DNA of 60,146 nucleotides from Chloroflexota bacterium (GCA_024277135.1 JAJRVV010000117.1:1-60146), one strand, 5' to 3'; shown: positions 32,683 to 40,302, counted from the first letter of the stretch. Notes: generated by a model from the letters alone, not told the origin. Program-made: numbers and translations.

Positions 32683-33966
32683 TTACGACAACACCTGAAC
32701 CAGGTGGTACTTTTTCTTGCCTTTGCGCAAAACCAAAAACTGCCCGTCAATCGCCTCTGCGGCCGTGACCGCCTGATTTGGCTCATTGACGCGCCGGTTG
32801 TTCAGATAGATGCCGCCCCCCTTGATCGAGCGACGGGCATCCCCTTTGGACGAAGCCAGACTGCTCTCCGCCAACAAGTCGGCCAACAGCAGACCGTCCC
32901 CTTCCAGTTGGGATTTGGCAATTTCGCTGGAAGGCACATCGGCAAAAATGTCGCCGATGTCATCAGCGCCCAGCCCGTCCAGGTCGCCGCCAAACAGTAC
33001 CGCCGCCGCTTTTTCGGCTTTTGCCAGCGCCGTTTCGCCGTGGATCATGCGGGTGATTTTCTGGGCTAATGCGCGTTGAGCTTCGCGGAGATGCGGCCGT
33101 TCAAACAAAGCATCTGTCAACCCTTTAATTTCCGGCTGTGTCAGCCAGGTGAAGTATTTGAGGTAGTTGATCACGTCCCCATCATCGGTGTTCAACCAGA
33201 ACTGGTAGAAACGGTAGGGGGAGGTCTTTTGCGGGTCGAGCCATGTGTTGTCGCCGGCGGCCGTCTTGCCAAATTTGCTGCCATCGGCGCGGGTGATCAG
33301 CGGGTAGGCCAACCCATGCGCCTTTTGGCCGCGCACCCGGCGGATCAATTCGATACCGGCGGTGATGTTGCCCCACTGGTCGCTGCCGCCAGCCTGCAAG
33401 CGGCATTGGGCGTTGTCAAACAGGCGCAGATAATCAAACGATTGCAACAGCATGTAACTGAATTCGGTGTAGGAGATGCCTTCCCCTTCCCGTTCCAGCC
33501 GGGATTTGACGGAATCTTTAGCCATCATGTAATTGACGGTAAAATGCTTGCCCACGTCCCGTAAAAATTCCATCATGTTGAGTTGGGATAGCCAATCGTA
33601 ATTGTTGACGATGCGGGCCGGATTGCTTTTCACCTCAAAATCAAGAATGTGGGACAACTGCCCCTGGACGCAGGCTAGATTATGCTGAATTTGCTCCACC
33701 GATAACAGATTACGTTCTTCGGATTTGCCGCTGGGATCGCCGATCATGCCGGTGCCGCCGCCGGCGAGGGCGATGGGCGTATGGCCGAATCGCTGCAAGC
33801 GAGCCAGCCCCATCATGGGAACCAGGTGGCCGATGTGCAAAGAATCGCCGGTAGGGTCAAAACCATTGTAAACGGTGATTGGCCCCGCCACCAGCATTTC
33901 TTGAATGCCTTCCGTGTAATCATATACCAGGCCACGCCATTTGAGTTCTGTAAATGCGTTTGTCAC
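32683..33966 (-). CDS. tyrS: Tyrosyl-tRNA synthetase
   Basis: 427 aa from GTG 33966, chosen for AGGAG 8 nt upstream; an open frame continues further but is not family-like. 'YNGFDPTGDSLHIGHLVP' carries the HIGH motif. 'QAGGSDQWGNITAGIELIRR' binds tyrosine, and 'DGSKFGKTAAGD' is the KMSKS equivalent (KFGKT, as in bacterial TyrRS). The C-terminal 60 residues are an S4 RNA-binding domain ('KGDARRSIKGGGIYLNNRRV'). A tyrosine-rich leader peptide and terminator lie upstream. Confidence 0.96.
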   Translation of the reverse strand: MTNAFTELKWRGLVYDYTEGIQEMLVAGPITVYNGFDPTGDSLHIGHLVPMMGLARLQRFGHTPIALAGGGTGMIGDPSGKSEERNLLSVEQIQHNLACVQGQLSHILDFEVKSNPARIVNNYDWLSQLNMMEFLRDVGKHFTVNYMMAKDSVKSRLEREGEGISYTEFSYMLLQSFDYLRLFDNAQCRLQAGGSDQWGNITAGIELIRRVRGQKAHGLAYPLITRADGSKFGKTAAGDNTWLDPQKTSPYRFYQFWLNTDDGDVINYLKYFTWLTQPEIKGLTDALFERPHLREAQRALAQKITRMIHGETALAKAEKAAAVLFGGDLDGLGADDIGDIFADVPSSEIAKSQLEGDGLLLADLLAESSLASSKGDARRSIKGGGIYLNNRRVNEPNQAVTAAEAIDGQFLVLRKGKKKYHLVQVLS

Positions 33967-34033
33967 TTCTTTTTCTCCTGCTTGTCGGTTTGCCGGATGG
34001 ATCGTAACGACGGGTAAACTATCTGTCAATGCA

Positions 34034-34063
34034 CAAAAAAAGACGCGGGGTTGCCGCGCCTCT
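34034..34063 (-). terminator. Attenuator terminator in the tyrS leader
   Basis: On the minus strand AGAGGCGCGG and CCCCGCGTCT (34041-34063) form a stem with two mismatches and a 3-nt loop, followed by seven T. It lies between the leader peptide and tyrS. Read-through would be needed for tyrS expression. Confidence 0.75.
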
Positions 34064-34087
34064 GGTTCCGTTTGTCGCCTTTTGTTA

Positions 34088-34162
34088 TCAGGCAGGTGAA
34101 ACGGCCGTCCGCTGCGGCGTTTTCATCTCCTGATAATAGTAAACAAAGGTCTGTTTCTTCAT
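34088..34162 (-). CDS. Tyrosine-rich leader peptide of tyrS (attenuator)
   Basis: 24 aa, sequence starting MKKQTFVYYYQEMKTP. Three consecutive Tyr codons (TAC TAT TAT) at positions 8-10 are followed by a stop 25 nt before the terminator stem. Ribosome stalling at the Tyr codons when charged tRNA-Tyr is scarce would favour read-through into tyrS. There is no Shine-Dalgarno, and the -10 box (TAACAT) ends 6 nt before the ATG, so the message is probably leaderless. The product is expected to have only a regulatory role. The pheS leader at 38969 has the same design. Confidence 0.75.
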   Translation of the reverse strand: MKKQTFVYYYQEMKTPQRTAVSPA

Positions 34163-34197
34163 GGGGGCATGTTAGCACGAGATAATAGGAACGTCAA
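34163..34197 (-). promoter_or_regulatory. Leaderless promoter of the tyrS leader
   Basis: Minus strand: TTGACG (34192-34197), 17-bp spacer, TAACAT (34169-34174), then GCCCCC and the leader ATG at 34162. Confidence 0.7.
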
Positions 34198-34385
34198 CGT
34201 TAAATTTGTGGATACTGACCAGCCGCACAAATTTGCCCACTTCTATCGGGGACAGGATAATCGTCGGCAGCATCCCCCATCGTCAATCTGAGGCAATGAT
34301 TGACGGCAGACGGGCTAATTTTGAGAGCGAGCCAGATCAGGGAACGTTGTTCTTTGTCTGGCCGCCGCTAAAGGGACGAAATTAA

Positions 34386-35027
34386 ATGATGATCCTTCTG
34401 GTATTGATTCCGGCCGTCCTCGCCATCTGGGGCGAATACAGAAAATCGCGCTGGCAGGTCTACATCTTCAAGCCCCTGACCACCCTATTGATCATCTGGA
34501 TAGCGCTCAATGGGCCGTTGGATCCGGTTGTGAATTATAACTGGCTGTATAAATGGCTCATCGTCGTTGGGCTGATTTCTTGCCTGGGCGGAGACGTTTT
34601 CCTGATGCTGCCGGAACGGTTTTTCATCGCCGGGTTGGTCAGCTTCCTCATCGGCCACCTGTTTTACATCGCTGCGTTTGTGGGGGACGGCGGTTTTCAT
34701 CTGGCGTTGGGCTGGCTGCTGCCGCTGGTCGTTTATGGGCTGGTCGTATACTGGCTGCTGCACGCGCATCTGGGAAAAATGCGCGGCCCCGTCATCGTCT
34801 ATGTGCTGGCGATTTTGACGATGGCGTGGCAGGGATTGGGCCGCTGGTCGGCGCTAAACACCCCTGGCGCGATGGCTGCCGCCGCCGGCGCTTTGTTCTT
34901 CGTCATCTCCGACTCAACGCTGGCGCTGGATCGCTTCCGCCAAAAATTTATCAGCGCGCGTCTCATCGTCCTCAGCACATACTGGGCCGCCCAATTTCTC
35001 ATCGCCTATTCCGTCGTCGCCGTGTGA
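34386..35027 (+). CDS. YhhN family membrane protein (TMEM86/lysoplasmalogenase-like)
   Basis: 213 aa with about seven or eight helices. 'KPLTTLLIIWIAL', 'GLISCLGGDVFLMLPERFFIAGLVSFLIGHLFYIAAF' and 'GALFFVISDSTLALDRF' carry the conserved Asp residues of the YhhN family ('GDvfLml' and 'ISDstLAl'). Eukaryotic TMEM86B hydrolyses the vinyl ether of lysoplasmalogens; the bacterial substrate is less clear. Confidence 0.85.
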   Translation: MMILLVLIPAVLAIWGEYRKSRWQVYIFKPLTTLLIIWIALNGPLDPVVNYNWLYKWLIVVGLISCLGGDVFLMLPERFFIAGLVSFLIGHLFYIAAFVGDGGFHLALGWLLPLVVYGLVVYWLLHAHLGKMRGPVIVYVLAILTMAWQGLGRWSALNTPGAMAAAAGALFFVISDSTLALDRFRQKFISARLIVLSTYWAAQFLIAYSVVAV

Positions 35028-35077
35028 GCATTGGCTTGTCAATGCCAAGAGTATTATCTGAGTTACCAGAAAAGATT

Positions 35078-35437
35078 ATGATGGATTTGATGGATTTACG
35101 CGCTTATGTGTTGGCGAAAAAAGGGGCGGTGGAGGAACGGCCGTTTGGCCCGGAGGCGCTCGTCTTCAAAGTGATGGGCAAGATGTTCGCTCTGGCAGCC
35201 TGGGAACTAGAGCCGCTAGACATCACCCTGAAATGTGATCCGGATGAGGCGTTGTTTCAGCGAGATGTGTATACGGCCGCGCGCCCCGGCTACCACATGA
35301 ACAAACGGCATTGGAACACCGTTACCGTGGATGGTTCCATCCCCTTGCCCGAATTTCAGCGGATGATTGATGATTCCTACCAGCTTGTGGTCAAGGGGTT
35401 GACGAAAAAAGCGCGGGCAGAACTAGCAAATTTGTGA
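35078..35437 (+). CDS. MmcQ/YjbR family protein
   Basis: About 119 aa. 'GAVEERPFGPEALVFKVMGKMFAL', 'ITLKCDPDEALFQRD', 'PGYHMNKRHWNTVTVDGSIPLPEFQRMIDDSYQLVVKGLTKKAR' match the MmcQ/YjbR (CyaY-like fold) family, thought to bind DNA. The start could be 35042, 35078, 35081 or 35090; the family usually begins a few residues before 'LRAYVL'. Confidence 0.85.
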   Translation: MMDLMDLRAYVLAKKGAVEERPFGPEALVFKVMGKMFALAAWELEPLDITLKCDPDEALFQRDVYTAARPGYHMNKRHWNTVTVDGSIPLPEFQRMIDDSYQLVVKGLTKKARAELANL

Positions 35438-35507
35438 AGTAAAAACGACCGAATCTCTGGAAAACGACCAAACGACTATGAAACGGCCCGCGACGGCCGT
35501 CAAACGC

Positions 35508-35535
35508 TTGACAGCCGTATCCGGGTGGCTATAAT
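35508..35535 (+). promoter_or_regulatory. Strong sigma70-type promoter of rpmF
   Basis: Perfect TTGACA (35508-35513), 16-bp spacer and perfect TATAAT (35530-35535). The transcript leader of about 85 nt contains a small hairpin GCGGC/GCCGC (35544-35561) followed by TTGTTTTTT, a possible attenuator. Confidence 0.8.
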
Positions 35536-35625
35536 TGCGGACTGCGGCGTTAAAAAGCCGCTTGTTTTTTGCATGGTAAAATGCAGGCAAAACGCCTGAT
35601 ATTAAACGTTAAAGAGGTAGTTATC

Positions 35626-35811
35626 ATGGGTGCTGTCCCCAAGCGTAAAATTTCCAAATCTCGTCGAGATCGTCGTCGGGCGCACGATTCGCTTCGTCCT
35701 TTTCATCTGGTTCCCTGCCCGGAATGTGGCGAAATGCGGCGGGCGCATCGCGTGTGTCTGAACTGCGGCACATACAAAGGGCGTCAGGTTTTACCGGCCG
35801 CCGAAGAGTAA
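35626..35811 (+). CDS. rpmF: 50S ribosomal protein L32
   Basis: 61 aa. 'MGAVPKRKISKSRRDRRRAHDSL' is the L32 start; the zinc ribbon is 'CPECG' and 'CLNCG'. GAGGT lies upstream of ATG 35626. rpmF followed by fatty-acid synthesis genes is a conserved bacterial order, though plsX and fabH are absent here. Confidence 0.95.
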   Translation: MGAVPKRKISKSRRDRRRAHDSLRPFHLVPCPECGEMRRAHRVCLNCGTYKGRQVLPAAEE

Positions 35812-35821
35812 AATCGAGGCA

Positions 35822-35851
35822 AAAAGGGCCGTCAACAAACGGCTTTTTTTG
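35822..35851 (+). terminator. Terminator after rpmF
   Basis: GCCGT (35828-35832) and ACGGC (35839-35843) with A- and T-rich flanks (AAAAAGG / TTTTTTT) form a short hairpin with a T run. Confidence 0.65.
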
Positions 35852-35921
35852 TGCCGATATCCAGATACCGCACCAACGAATGCGGTATAAGTTTACCTGA
35901 CATCTGACAGGGCATTAACAA

Positions 35922-36830
35922 GTGAGCATCGCTTTTCTTTTTCCCGGACAAGGATCACAGCGCGTGGGCATGGGGCAAGACCTGTACGAAGGTTCCCCGG
36001 CGGCACGCGCTGTTTTTGATCAGGCTGATCGGCAATTGGGCTTTCCCCTCTCATCCCTTTGCTTTTCTGGGCCAGAGGCGGAGTTGGTGGACACGGTCAA
36101 CCAGCAGCCGGCGCTGTTTACTACCAGTATGGCCGCTCTGGCTGCTATGCGCGAACAAGATTGGGCCAAGCCGGATTTTGTGGCCGGACACAGCCTAGGT
36201 GAATTTTCGGCCCTGGTTGCCGCCGGCAGCTTACCGTTCGCCGATGCGCTGACGCTGGTGCAGCGGCGCGGCGAATTGATGAAAGCGGCCGGCGAACAGG
36301 AGCCTGGCGCCATGGCCGCTTTGCTGGCCCTGGACGTAGACACCGTGCAAACATTATGCGCCCAGGCCACTGATTCTACGGGACGGCCGGTGCAGGTGGC
36401 AAATGACAATTGTCCCGGCCAGGTGGTTATCTCCGGCGACAAAGATGCGTTGGCAAAGGCATTGGAATTGGCTGCGGCGGCCGGGGCCAGAAAAATCATT
36501 CGGCTGCCGATCTCCATTGCCGCCCATTCGCCGTTGATGGCCTCAGCTGCGGCCGCGTTTGCCCAATTGGTTGATGAGACCGCCATTGAGACGCCCCAAA
36601 TCCCGGTGATCGCCAATGTGTCGGCACGGCCGTTAACTGCGCCCGACGATATTCGCAGCGAGCTCAAAGCTCAATTGACTGCGGCCGTGGCCTGGACGGA
36701 GTCCATGAACTACCTTTGCCAAAACGGGGTAGACACCTTCGTCGAGGCAGGGTCGGGAGAGGTGCTGCTGGGTTTGATAAAACGCATCAACCGGAAAACC
36801 AAACGTATCAAATTTAAGTTGGCGCAGTAA
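35922..36830 (+). CDS. fabD: Malonyl-CoA:ACP transacylase
   Basis: 302 aa, GTG start. 'LFPGQGSQRVGMG' opens the protein. 'GHSLGEFSAL' holds the nucleophile Ser, 'QRRGELMKAAGEQEPGAM' the conserved Arg and 'SIAAHSPLM' the catalytic His. It transfers malonyl from CoA to acyl carrier protein. fabG follows 3 bp downstream. Confidence 0.95.
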   Translation: MSIAFLFPGQGSQRVGMGQDLYEGSPAARAVFDQADRQLGFPLSSLCFSGPEAELVDTVNQQPALFTTSMAALAAMREQDWAKPDFVAGHSLGEFSALVAAGSLPFADALTLVQRRGELMKAAGEQEPGAMAALLALDVDTVQTLCAQATDSTGRPVQVANDNCPGQVVISGDKDALAKALELAAAAGARKIIRLPISIAAHSPLMASAAAAFAQLVDETAIETPQIPVIANVSARPLTAPDDIRSELKAQLTAAVAWTESMNYLCQNGVDTFVEAGSGEVLLGLIKRINRKTKRIKFKLAQ

Positions 36831-36842
36831 GGAGTGGAACCA

Positions 36843-37589
36843 TTGTTGTTAGAAGGAAAAGTTGCGATTGTTACCGGCGCTTCGCGCGGTATTGGCCGCG
36901 CCATCGCTGAAGATTTGGCGGCGCATGGGGCCAAAGTGGCCGTCAATTACAATGCCAGCGCCGCCGCCGCGGCAGAGGTTGTCCATGCTATCGAAGCGAG
37001 TGGGGGCACGGCCGTTGCCATCCAGTCCGACGTCAGCCAATTCGATCAAGCCAAAAATCTGGTCAAAACCGCCACGGACGCGCTCGGCCCGGTTGACATC
37101 CTGGTTAACAACGCCGGCGCCACCCGCGACACGCTGTTACTGCTGATGAAAGAAGCCGATTGGGACACGATAATGGACACAAACCTCAAAAGCGTATTTA
37201 ATTGCTGTAAGGCAGTGGCGCGGCCCATGGTTCGGCGCAAACAAGGGGGGCGCATCATCAACATTTCATCGGTGGTGGCCCTGGTAGGTCAGGCGGGACA
37301 AACCAATTATGCCGCTTCGAAAGCTGGTATCATCGGTTTCACCAAATCCCTGGCCAAAGAGTTGGGCAGTCGGCGAATCACCGTCAATGCCATCGCCCCC
37401 GGTTTTTTTCCCACCGCATTGACCGATGTCCTGTCTGATGATATGAAAGAACAAAGTCGGGAGCATATCCCGTTGCAGCGCTGGGGCAATCTTCCCGAAG
37501 TGGCGTACCTGGTCTCTTTCCTGGCCTCGGACAAGGCGGCTTACATCACCGGTCAGGTGATCAGCGTGGATGGCGGGATAGCAATGTGA
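36843..37589 (+). CDS. fabG: 3-oxoacyl-ACP reductase
   Basis: 248 aa from TTG 36843, chosen because AAGGAG lies 8 nt upstream; GTG 36834 would overlap that site. 'MLLEGKVAIVTGASRGIGRAI' is the canonical FabG start, 'LVNNAGATRDTLLLLM' and 'YAASKAGIIGFTKSLAKEL' (Tyr-Lys of the active site) are classical, and the ending 'GQVISVDGGIAM' is typical. NADPH reduces beta-ketoacyl-ACP in fatty-acid elongation. Confidence 0.95.
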   Translation: MLLEGKVAIVTGASRGIGRAIAEDLAAHGAKVAVNYNASAAAAAEVVHAIEASGGTAVAIQSDVSQFDQAKNLVKTATDALGPVDILVNNAGATRDTLLLLMKEADWDTIMDTNLKSVFNCCKAVARPMVRRKQGGRIINISSVVALVGQAGQTNYAASKAGIIGFTKSLAKELGSRRITVNAIAPGFFPTALTDVLSDDMKEQSREHIPLQRWGNLPEVAYLVSFLASDKAAYITGQVISVDGGIAM

Positions 37590-37595
37590 GGAGAT

Positions 37596-37618
37596 AATTG
37601 GCAGCTTGATTGCCAATT
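37596..37618. repeat. Short palindrome AATTGGCA..TGCCAATT after fabG
   Basis: Perfect 8-bp arms (37596-37603, 37611-37618) around 7 nt. It has no T-run and lies just before the Asp23 gene; it could be a regulator site or mRNA hairpin. Confidence 0.45.
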
Positions 37619-37624
37619 ACAAAC

Positions 37625-37987
37625 ATGATGAGCGAAACACAAGAAAGCATGGGACGGATTGAAGTTGCGCCAGACGTATTGGCGACAATTGCTTATTTTG
37701 CCGCCTTGCGCGTGGAAGGCGTTGTCAAAATGGCCTCGGCGCCGGCGGACATGGCCCGATTATTCCGCCGCGAAGCGCGACAGGATGGGATTCTGCTGGA
37801 TTTTGCGGATAACAAGGTGCGTTTTGATGTTTACGTGATGATGGATCCCAATGTCAACATCATGGAAACCAGCCAGAAGCTGCAAACGGCCGTAGCCGAG
37901 GCCATTGATACGATGGTGGGCATTCCGGTAGATTCCGTTAACGTTCACGTTGAGGATGTAGTGTACCAAAAGGCAAATTCGGGTTAA
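37625..37987 (+). CDS. Asp23/Gls24 family envelope stress response protein
   Basis: About 120 aa. 'GRIEVAPDVLATIAYFAALRVEGVVKM' and 'VRFDVYVMMDPNVNIMETSQKLQTAVAEAIDTMVGIPVDSVNVHVEDVVY' are the Asp23 pattern. In Gram-positive relatives it localises to the membrane and affects envelope stress. It is commonly next to nusB, as here. The start is ATG 37625 or 37628. Confidence 0.9.
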   Translation: MMSETQESMGRIEVAPDVLATIAYFAALRVEGVVKMASAPADMARLFRREARQDGILLDFADNKVRFDVYVMMDPNVNIMETSQKLQTAVAEAIDTMVGIPVDSVNVHVEDVVYQKANSG

Positions 37988-38023
37988 AATCCTTTCAAAT
38001 CGCAAGAGCATAAGCAGTTCGTT

Positions 38024-38467
38024 ATGAAAACAAGACGCCGTGCCCGGCGCGTGACGCTGGAGACACTTTACGAATTTGATATTGCTGGCCATCCCGTCGG
38101 CAAGGTACTCAATCGGCGGTTGCAAGACCAGCCCATGGAGAACAGCGGGGTGGTTTTTACTTCATACCTGATCGCCGGCGTCATAGACAATCTAGATCAC
38201 ATTGACATTTTGATAGCCCGCTATGCTCCTGAATGGCCTTTAGATCAAATGGCGGTGATTGACCGAAACATTTTGCGCATCGCCATATTTGAGTTTTTAG
38301 TAAGCGGTGAAACCCCTGTCAAAGTCGCCATTAACGAAGCTGTTGAGCTGGCCAAAACGTATGGCTCTGACAGCGCACCCCGGTTTATCAACGGTGTTCT
38401 GGGAACTTTGGCCGAGCAAGCCGAAGTATTACGCCAGGAACTGCACGCCGTTCCCGCCCCTGAATGA
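38024..38467 (+). CDS. nusB: Transcription antitermination protein NusB
   Basis: 147 aa. 'RRRARRVTLETLYEFDIAG', 'VIDNLDHIDILIARYAPEWPLDQMAVIDRNILRIAIFEFL' and 'TPVKVAINEAVELAKTYGSDSAPRFINGVLGTL' are NusB signatures. It joins NusE/NusA to promote rRNA antitermination. The stop overlaps the next gene by 4 bp. Confidence 0.94.
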   Translation: MKTRRRARRVTLETLYEFDIAGHPVGKVLNRRLQDQPMENSGVVFTSYLIAGVIDNLDHIDILIARYAPEWPLDQMAVIDRNILRIAIFEFLVSGETPVKVAINEAVELAKTYGSDSAPRFINGVLGTLAEQAEVLRQELHAVPAPE

Positions 38468-38937
38468 TGTCCACCATCGCCTGCTTCGACGTCCACGGTA
38501 ACGTTCATCAGGTTCCCCAAGAGAAGGTGCAATTTCGGCCAGCCGTGTACGGCATCTTTATTGAGGATGCGCAAGTGTTGCTCCTGCCTCATCCTCAAAC
38601 TGGCCTTTTAGCGCCGCCGGGCTGTATTTTGACCCCGTTTGATACGCCAACACAATCAGTGCGCCATTTTTTCCGCCAACTCATCGGCATCATCCCCGAT
38701 TTGGGGCCGCTGCTGTTTATGGAGGAGCGGTTCATGCTGGATGAGCAAGCTCAAGGATGGCATTTGTCGGCGCTTTACTATGCGCTGGAACGGCCGTCTA
38801 CCAACACCTCGCCTCTGGCAGAATGGGAAGGCGCTCCCCGGCCAGAGTTTGTGCCGGTGGCAGACGTCAAACGAGAGCAGTTGCAGTTTGGGTATGAAGC
38901 CATTCAGGCCGGCCGTCTCCGTTTGGGCATGGCTTGA
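38464..38937 (+). CDS. Degenerate Nudix-like protein
   Basis: 157 aa. The fold pattern fits Nudix ('RPAVYGIFIEDAQVLLLPHPQTGLLAPPGCILTPFDTPTQSVRHFFRQLIGI'), with PPG in place of the usual GG and the right spacing to the helix. The catalytic Nudix box residues (GE, REXXEE) are missing, so hydrolase activity is unlikely. It may bind a nucleotide as a sensor. It overlaps nusB by 4 bp; its stop codon overlaps the -35 box of the pheS leader. Confidence 0.6.
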   Translation: MMSTIACFDVHGNVHQVPQEKVQFRPAVYGIFIEDAQVLLLPHPQTGLLAPPGCILTPFDTPTQSVRHFFRQLIGIIPDLGPLLFMEERFMLDEQAQGWHLSALYYALERPSTNTSPLAEWEGAPRPEFVPVADVKREQLQFGYEAIQAGRLRLGMA

Positions 38938-38968
38938 CATCCCTTACCACCAGTGTTATATTGCCCGC
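38934..38968 (+). promoter_or_regulatory. Leaderless promoter of the pheST leader
   Basis: TTGACA (38934-38939), 17-bp spacer, TATATT (38957-38962), then GCCCGC and the leader ATG at 38969. Transcription should start at the ATG. Confidence 0.78.
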
Positions 38969-39046
38969 ATGATGCAGCGATTTTTTAGCTTTTTCTTTAT
39001 GCGCCAAACCCGCGCCGTGGTCACGACGGAGGTTGATTCTGCTTGA
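38969..39046 (+). CDS. Phenylalanine-rich leader peptide of pheST (attenuator)
   Basis: 25 aa: MMQRFFSFFFMRQTRAVV and seven more residues. Five Phe codons lie within six positions (residues 5-10). The stop is 26 nt before a perfect terminator stem. This is the layout of the E. coli pheST leader, in which ribosome stalling at Phe codons prevents termination. There is no Shine-Dalgarno, and the promoter places +1 at the ATG. The word ACCCGCG occurs both just after the Phe codons (39008-39014) and in the terminator 3' arm (39088-39094), so the upstream copy can compete for the terminator 5' arm. Confidence 0.82.
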   Translation: MMQRFFSFFFMRQTRAVVTTEVDSA

Positions 39047-39072
39047 GGAAAAGCGACAGCAAGCAACTTTTG

Positions 39073-39104
39073 AAGACGCGGCGTAACACCCGCGTCTTTT
39101 TTTG
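39073..39104 (+). terminator. Attenuator terminator in the pheST leader
   Basis: AAGACGCGG (39073-39081) pairs perfectly with CCGCGTCTT (39090-39098), 8-nt loop, then a T7 tract. Located between the leader peptide and pheS. Confidence 0.88.
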
Positions 39105-39180
39105 TTCTTTCCAGACGGAGACAGGTAAAATTCAATGGGCAGGCAGGATGGCTTGCTCAAAACTCAATCAGGAACTAATT

Positions 39181-40206
39181 ATGCTGGCAAAACTGGATGA
39201 ATTATGTGCAAAATCGTTAGAAGCGGTGCAACAGGCGGCCAATACAGAGGCGCTGGACGCCTGGCGCAAGGAGACGCTGGGGCGCAAGGGCGCTGTTTAT
39301 TTGATGACCCGGCAAATCGGCCAGTTGGCTGCGGCGGAACGGCCGTCCTTCGGTCAACGCATCAACGCCGTCAAAAAAGAACTGGAAGCCGCCTACCAGC
39401 GGCGTCTGGCCGAACTGAAAGCGGTGGAACTGCGCGCGCAGATGGCTTCTTCCGCCATTGATGTCACTTTACCCGGACGGCCGCAGTGGCGCGGCCGTCT
39501 CCATCCCGCCACCCAAACTTTACGCCAGATTTATCGCATTTGGGGCGACATGGGCTTCCAGATTTACCGCAGCCGGGACGTGGAGACCGACGAATACAAC
39601 TTCGAGCTGCTCAACATCCCCCAGCACCACCCGGCGCGCGATATGTGGGACACCTTCCACACCACTTCCCCCGGCGTCATCCTACGCACCCACACCAGTC
39701 CCGGCCAAATTCACGCCATGCGCGAATACTGCCCGGAACCGATCCGCGTCATCCTGCCCGGCATGTGCTATCGTTACGAGCAAATCACCGCCCGCAGCGA
39801 GATTCAATTCCATCAAGTCGAAGGGCTGGCCGTAGGCAAAAACATCACCCTGGCCGACCTCAAAGGCACGCTGACCGACTTTGCCCGCCGCATCTTCGGC
39901 GCAGACCGCAAAGTCCGCTTCCGCGCCAATTATTTCCCCTTCACCGAACCCAGCGCCGAAATGGACGTGGAGTGCATCCTCTGCGATGGCGAGGGCTGCG
40001 CCGTGTGTAAACATACCGGCTGGCTGGAAATCCTCGGCTGCGGCATGGTACACCCCAATGTCCTGCGTAACGGTGGCTACGATCCCGAAATCTACTCCGG
40101 CTTCGCCTTCGGCATGGGGCCGGAGCGCATCGCTATGCTCAAATATGGCATACAAGATATCCGTTACTTCTGGAGCAACGACCTCCGCTTCCTGGAACAA
40201 TTCTAA
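39181..40206 (+). CDS. pheS: Phenylalanyl-tRNA synthetase alpha subunit
   Basis: 341 aa from ATG 39181. The N-terminal coiled-coil (about 1-85) precedes the class II core: 'FHTTSPGVILRTHTSPGQIHAMREYCPEPIRVILPGMCYRYEQITARSEIQFHQVEGLAVG' (motif 2 region) and 'GFAFGMGPERIAMLKYGIQDIRYFWSNDLRFLEQF' (motif 3, ATP). The Cys-rich 'CILCDGEGCAVCKHTGW' insert is like that of several bacterial PheS. pheT follows after a repeat spacer. Confidence 0.96.
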   Translation: MLAKLDELCAKSLEAVQQAANTEALDAWRKETLGRKGAVYLMTRQIGQLAAAERPSFGQRINAVKKELEAAYQRRLAELKAVELRAQMASSAIDVTLPGRPQWRGRLHPATQTLRQIYRIWGDMGFQIYRSRDVETDEYNFELLNIPQHHPARDMWDTFHTTSPGVILRTHTSPGQIHAMREYCPEPIRVILPGMCYRYEQITARSEIQFHQVEGLAVGKNITLADLKGTLTDFARRIFGADRKVRFRANYFPFTEPSAEMDVECILCDGEGCAVCKHTGWLEILGCGMVHPNVLRNGGYDPEIYSGFAFGMGPERIAMLKYGIQDIRYFWSNDLRFLEQF

Positions 40207-40300
40207 AAAGAGACTAGAGACTAGAGACTAGAGACTAGAGACTGGGGATCGAGAACTCTTTAGTCTCCAATCTCTAACCTCTAACAACGGAGAACGACAC
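40207..40300. repeat. GAGACTA tandem repeat spacer between pheS and pheT
   Basis: Four copies of AGAGACT(A) in tandem are followed by inverted relatives (TTTAGTCTCC, ATCTCTAACCTCTAAC), so the spacer can fold. It resembles other word-repeat spacers in the window. Confidence 0.65.
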
Positions 40301-40302
40301 AC

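Noticed and set aside
34030..34385. T-box riboswitch upstream of tyrS
   Set aside because: No T-box bulge sequence or specifier domain was seen; the leader peptide and terminator explain the region better.
34553..35041. Upstream extension of the MmcQ/YjbR frame
   Set aside because: It overlaps the YhhN gene in another frame and is Arg-rich; only the part after about 35078 is family-like.
40207..40300. CRISPR-like array
   Set aside because: The unit is only 7-8 bp without unique spacers.
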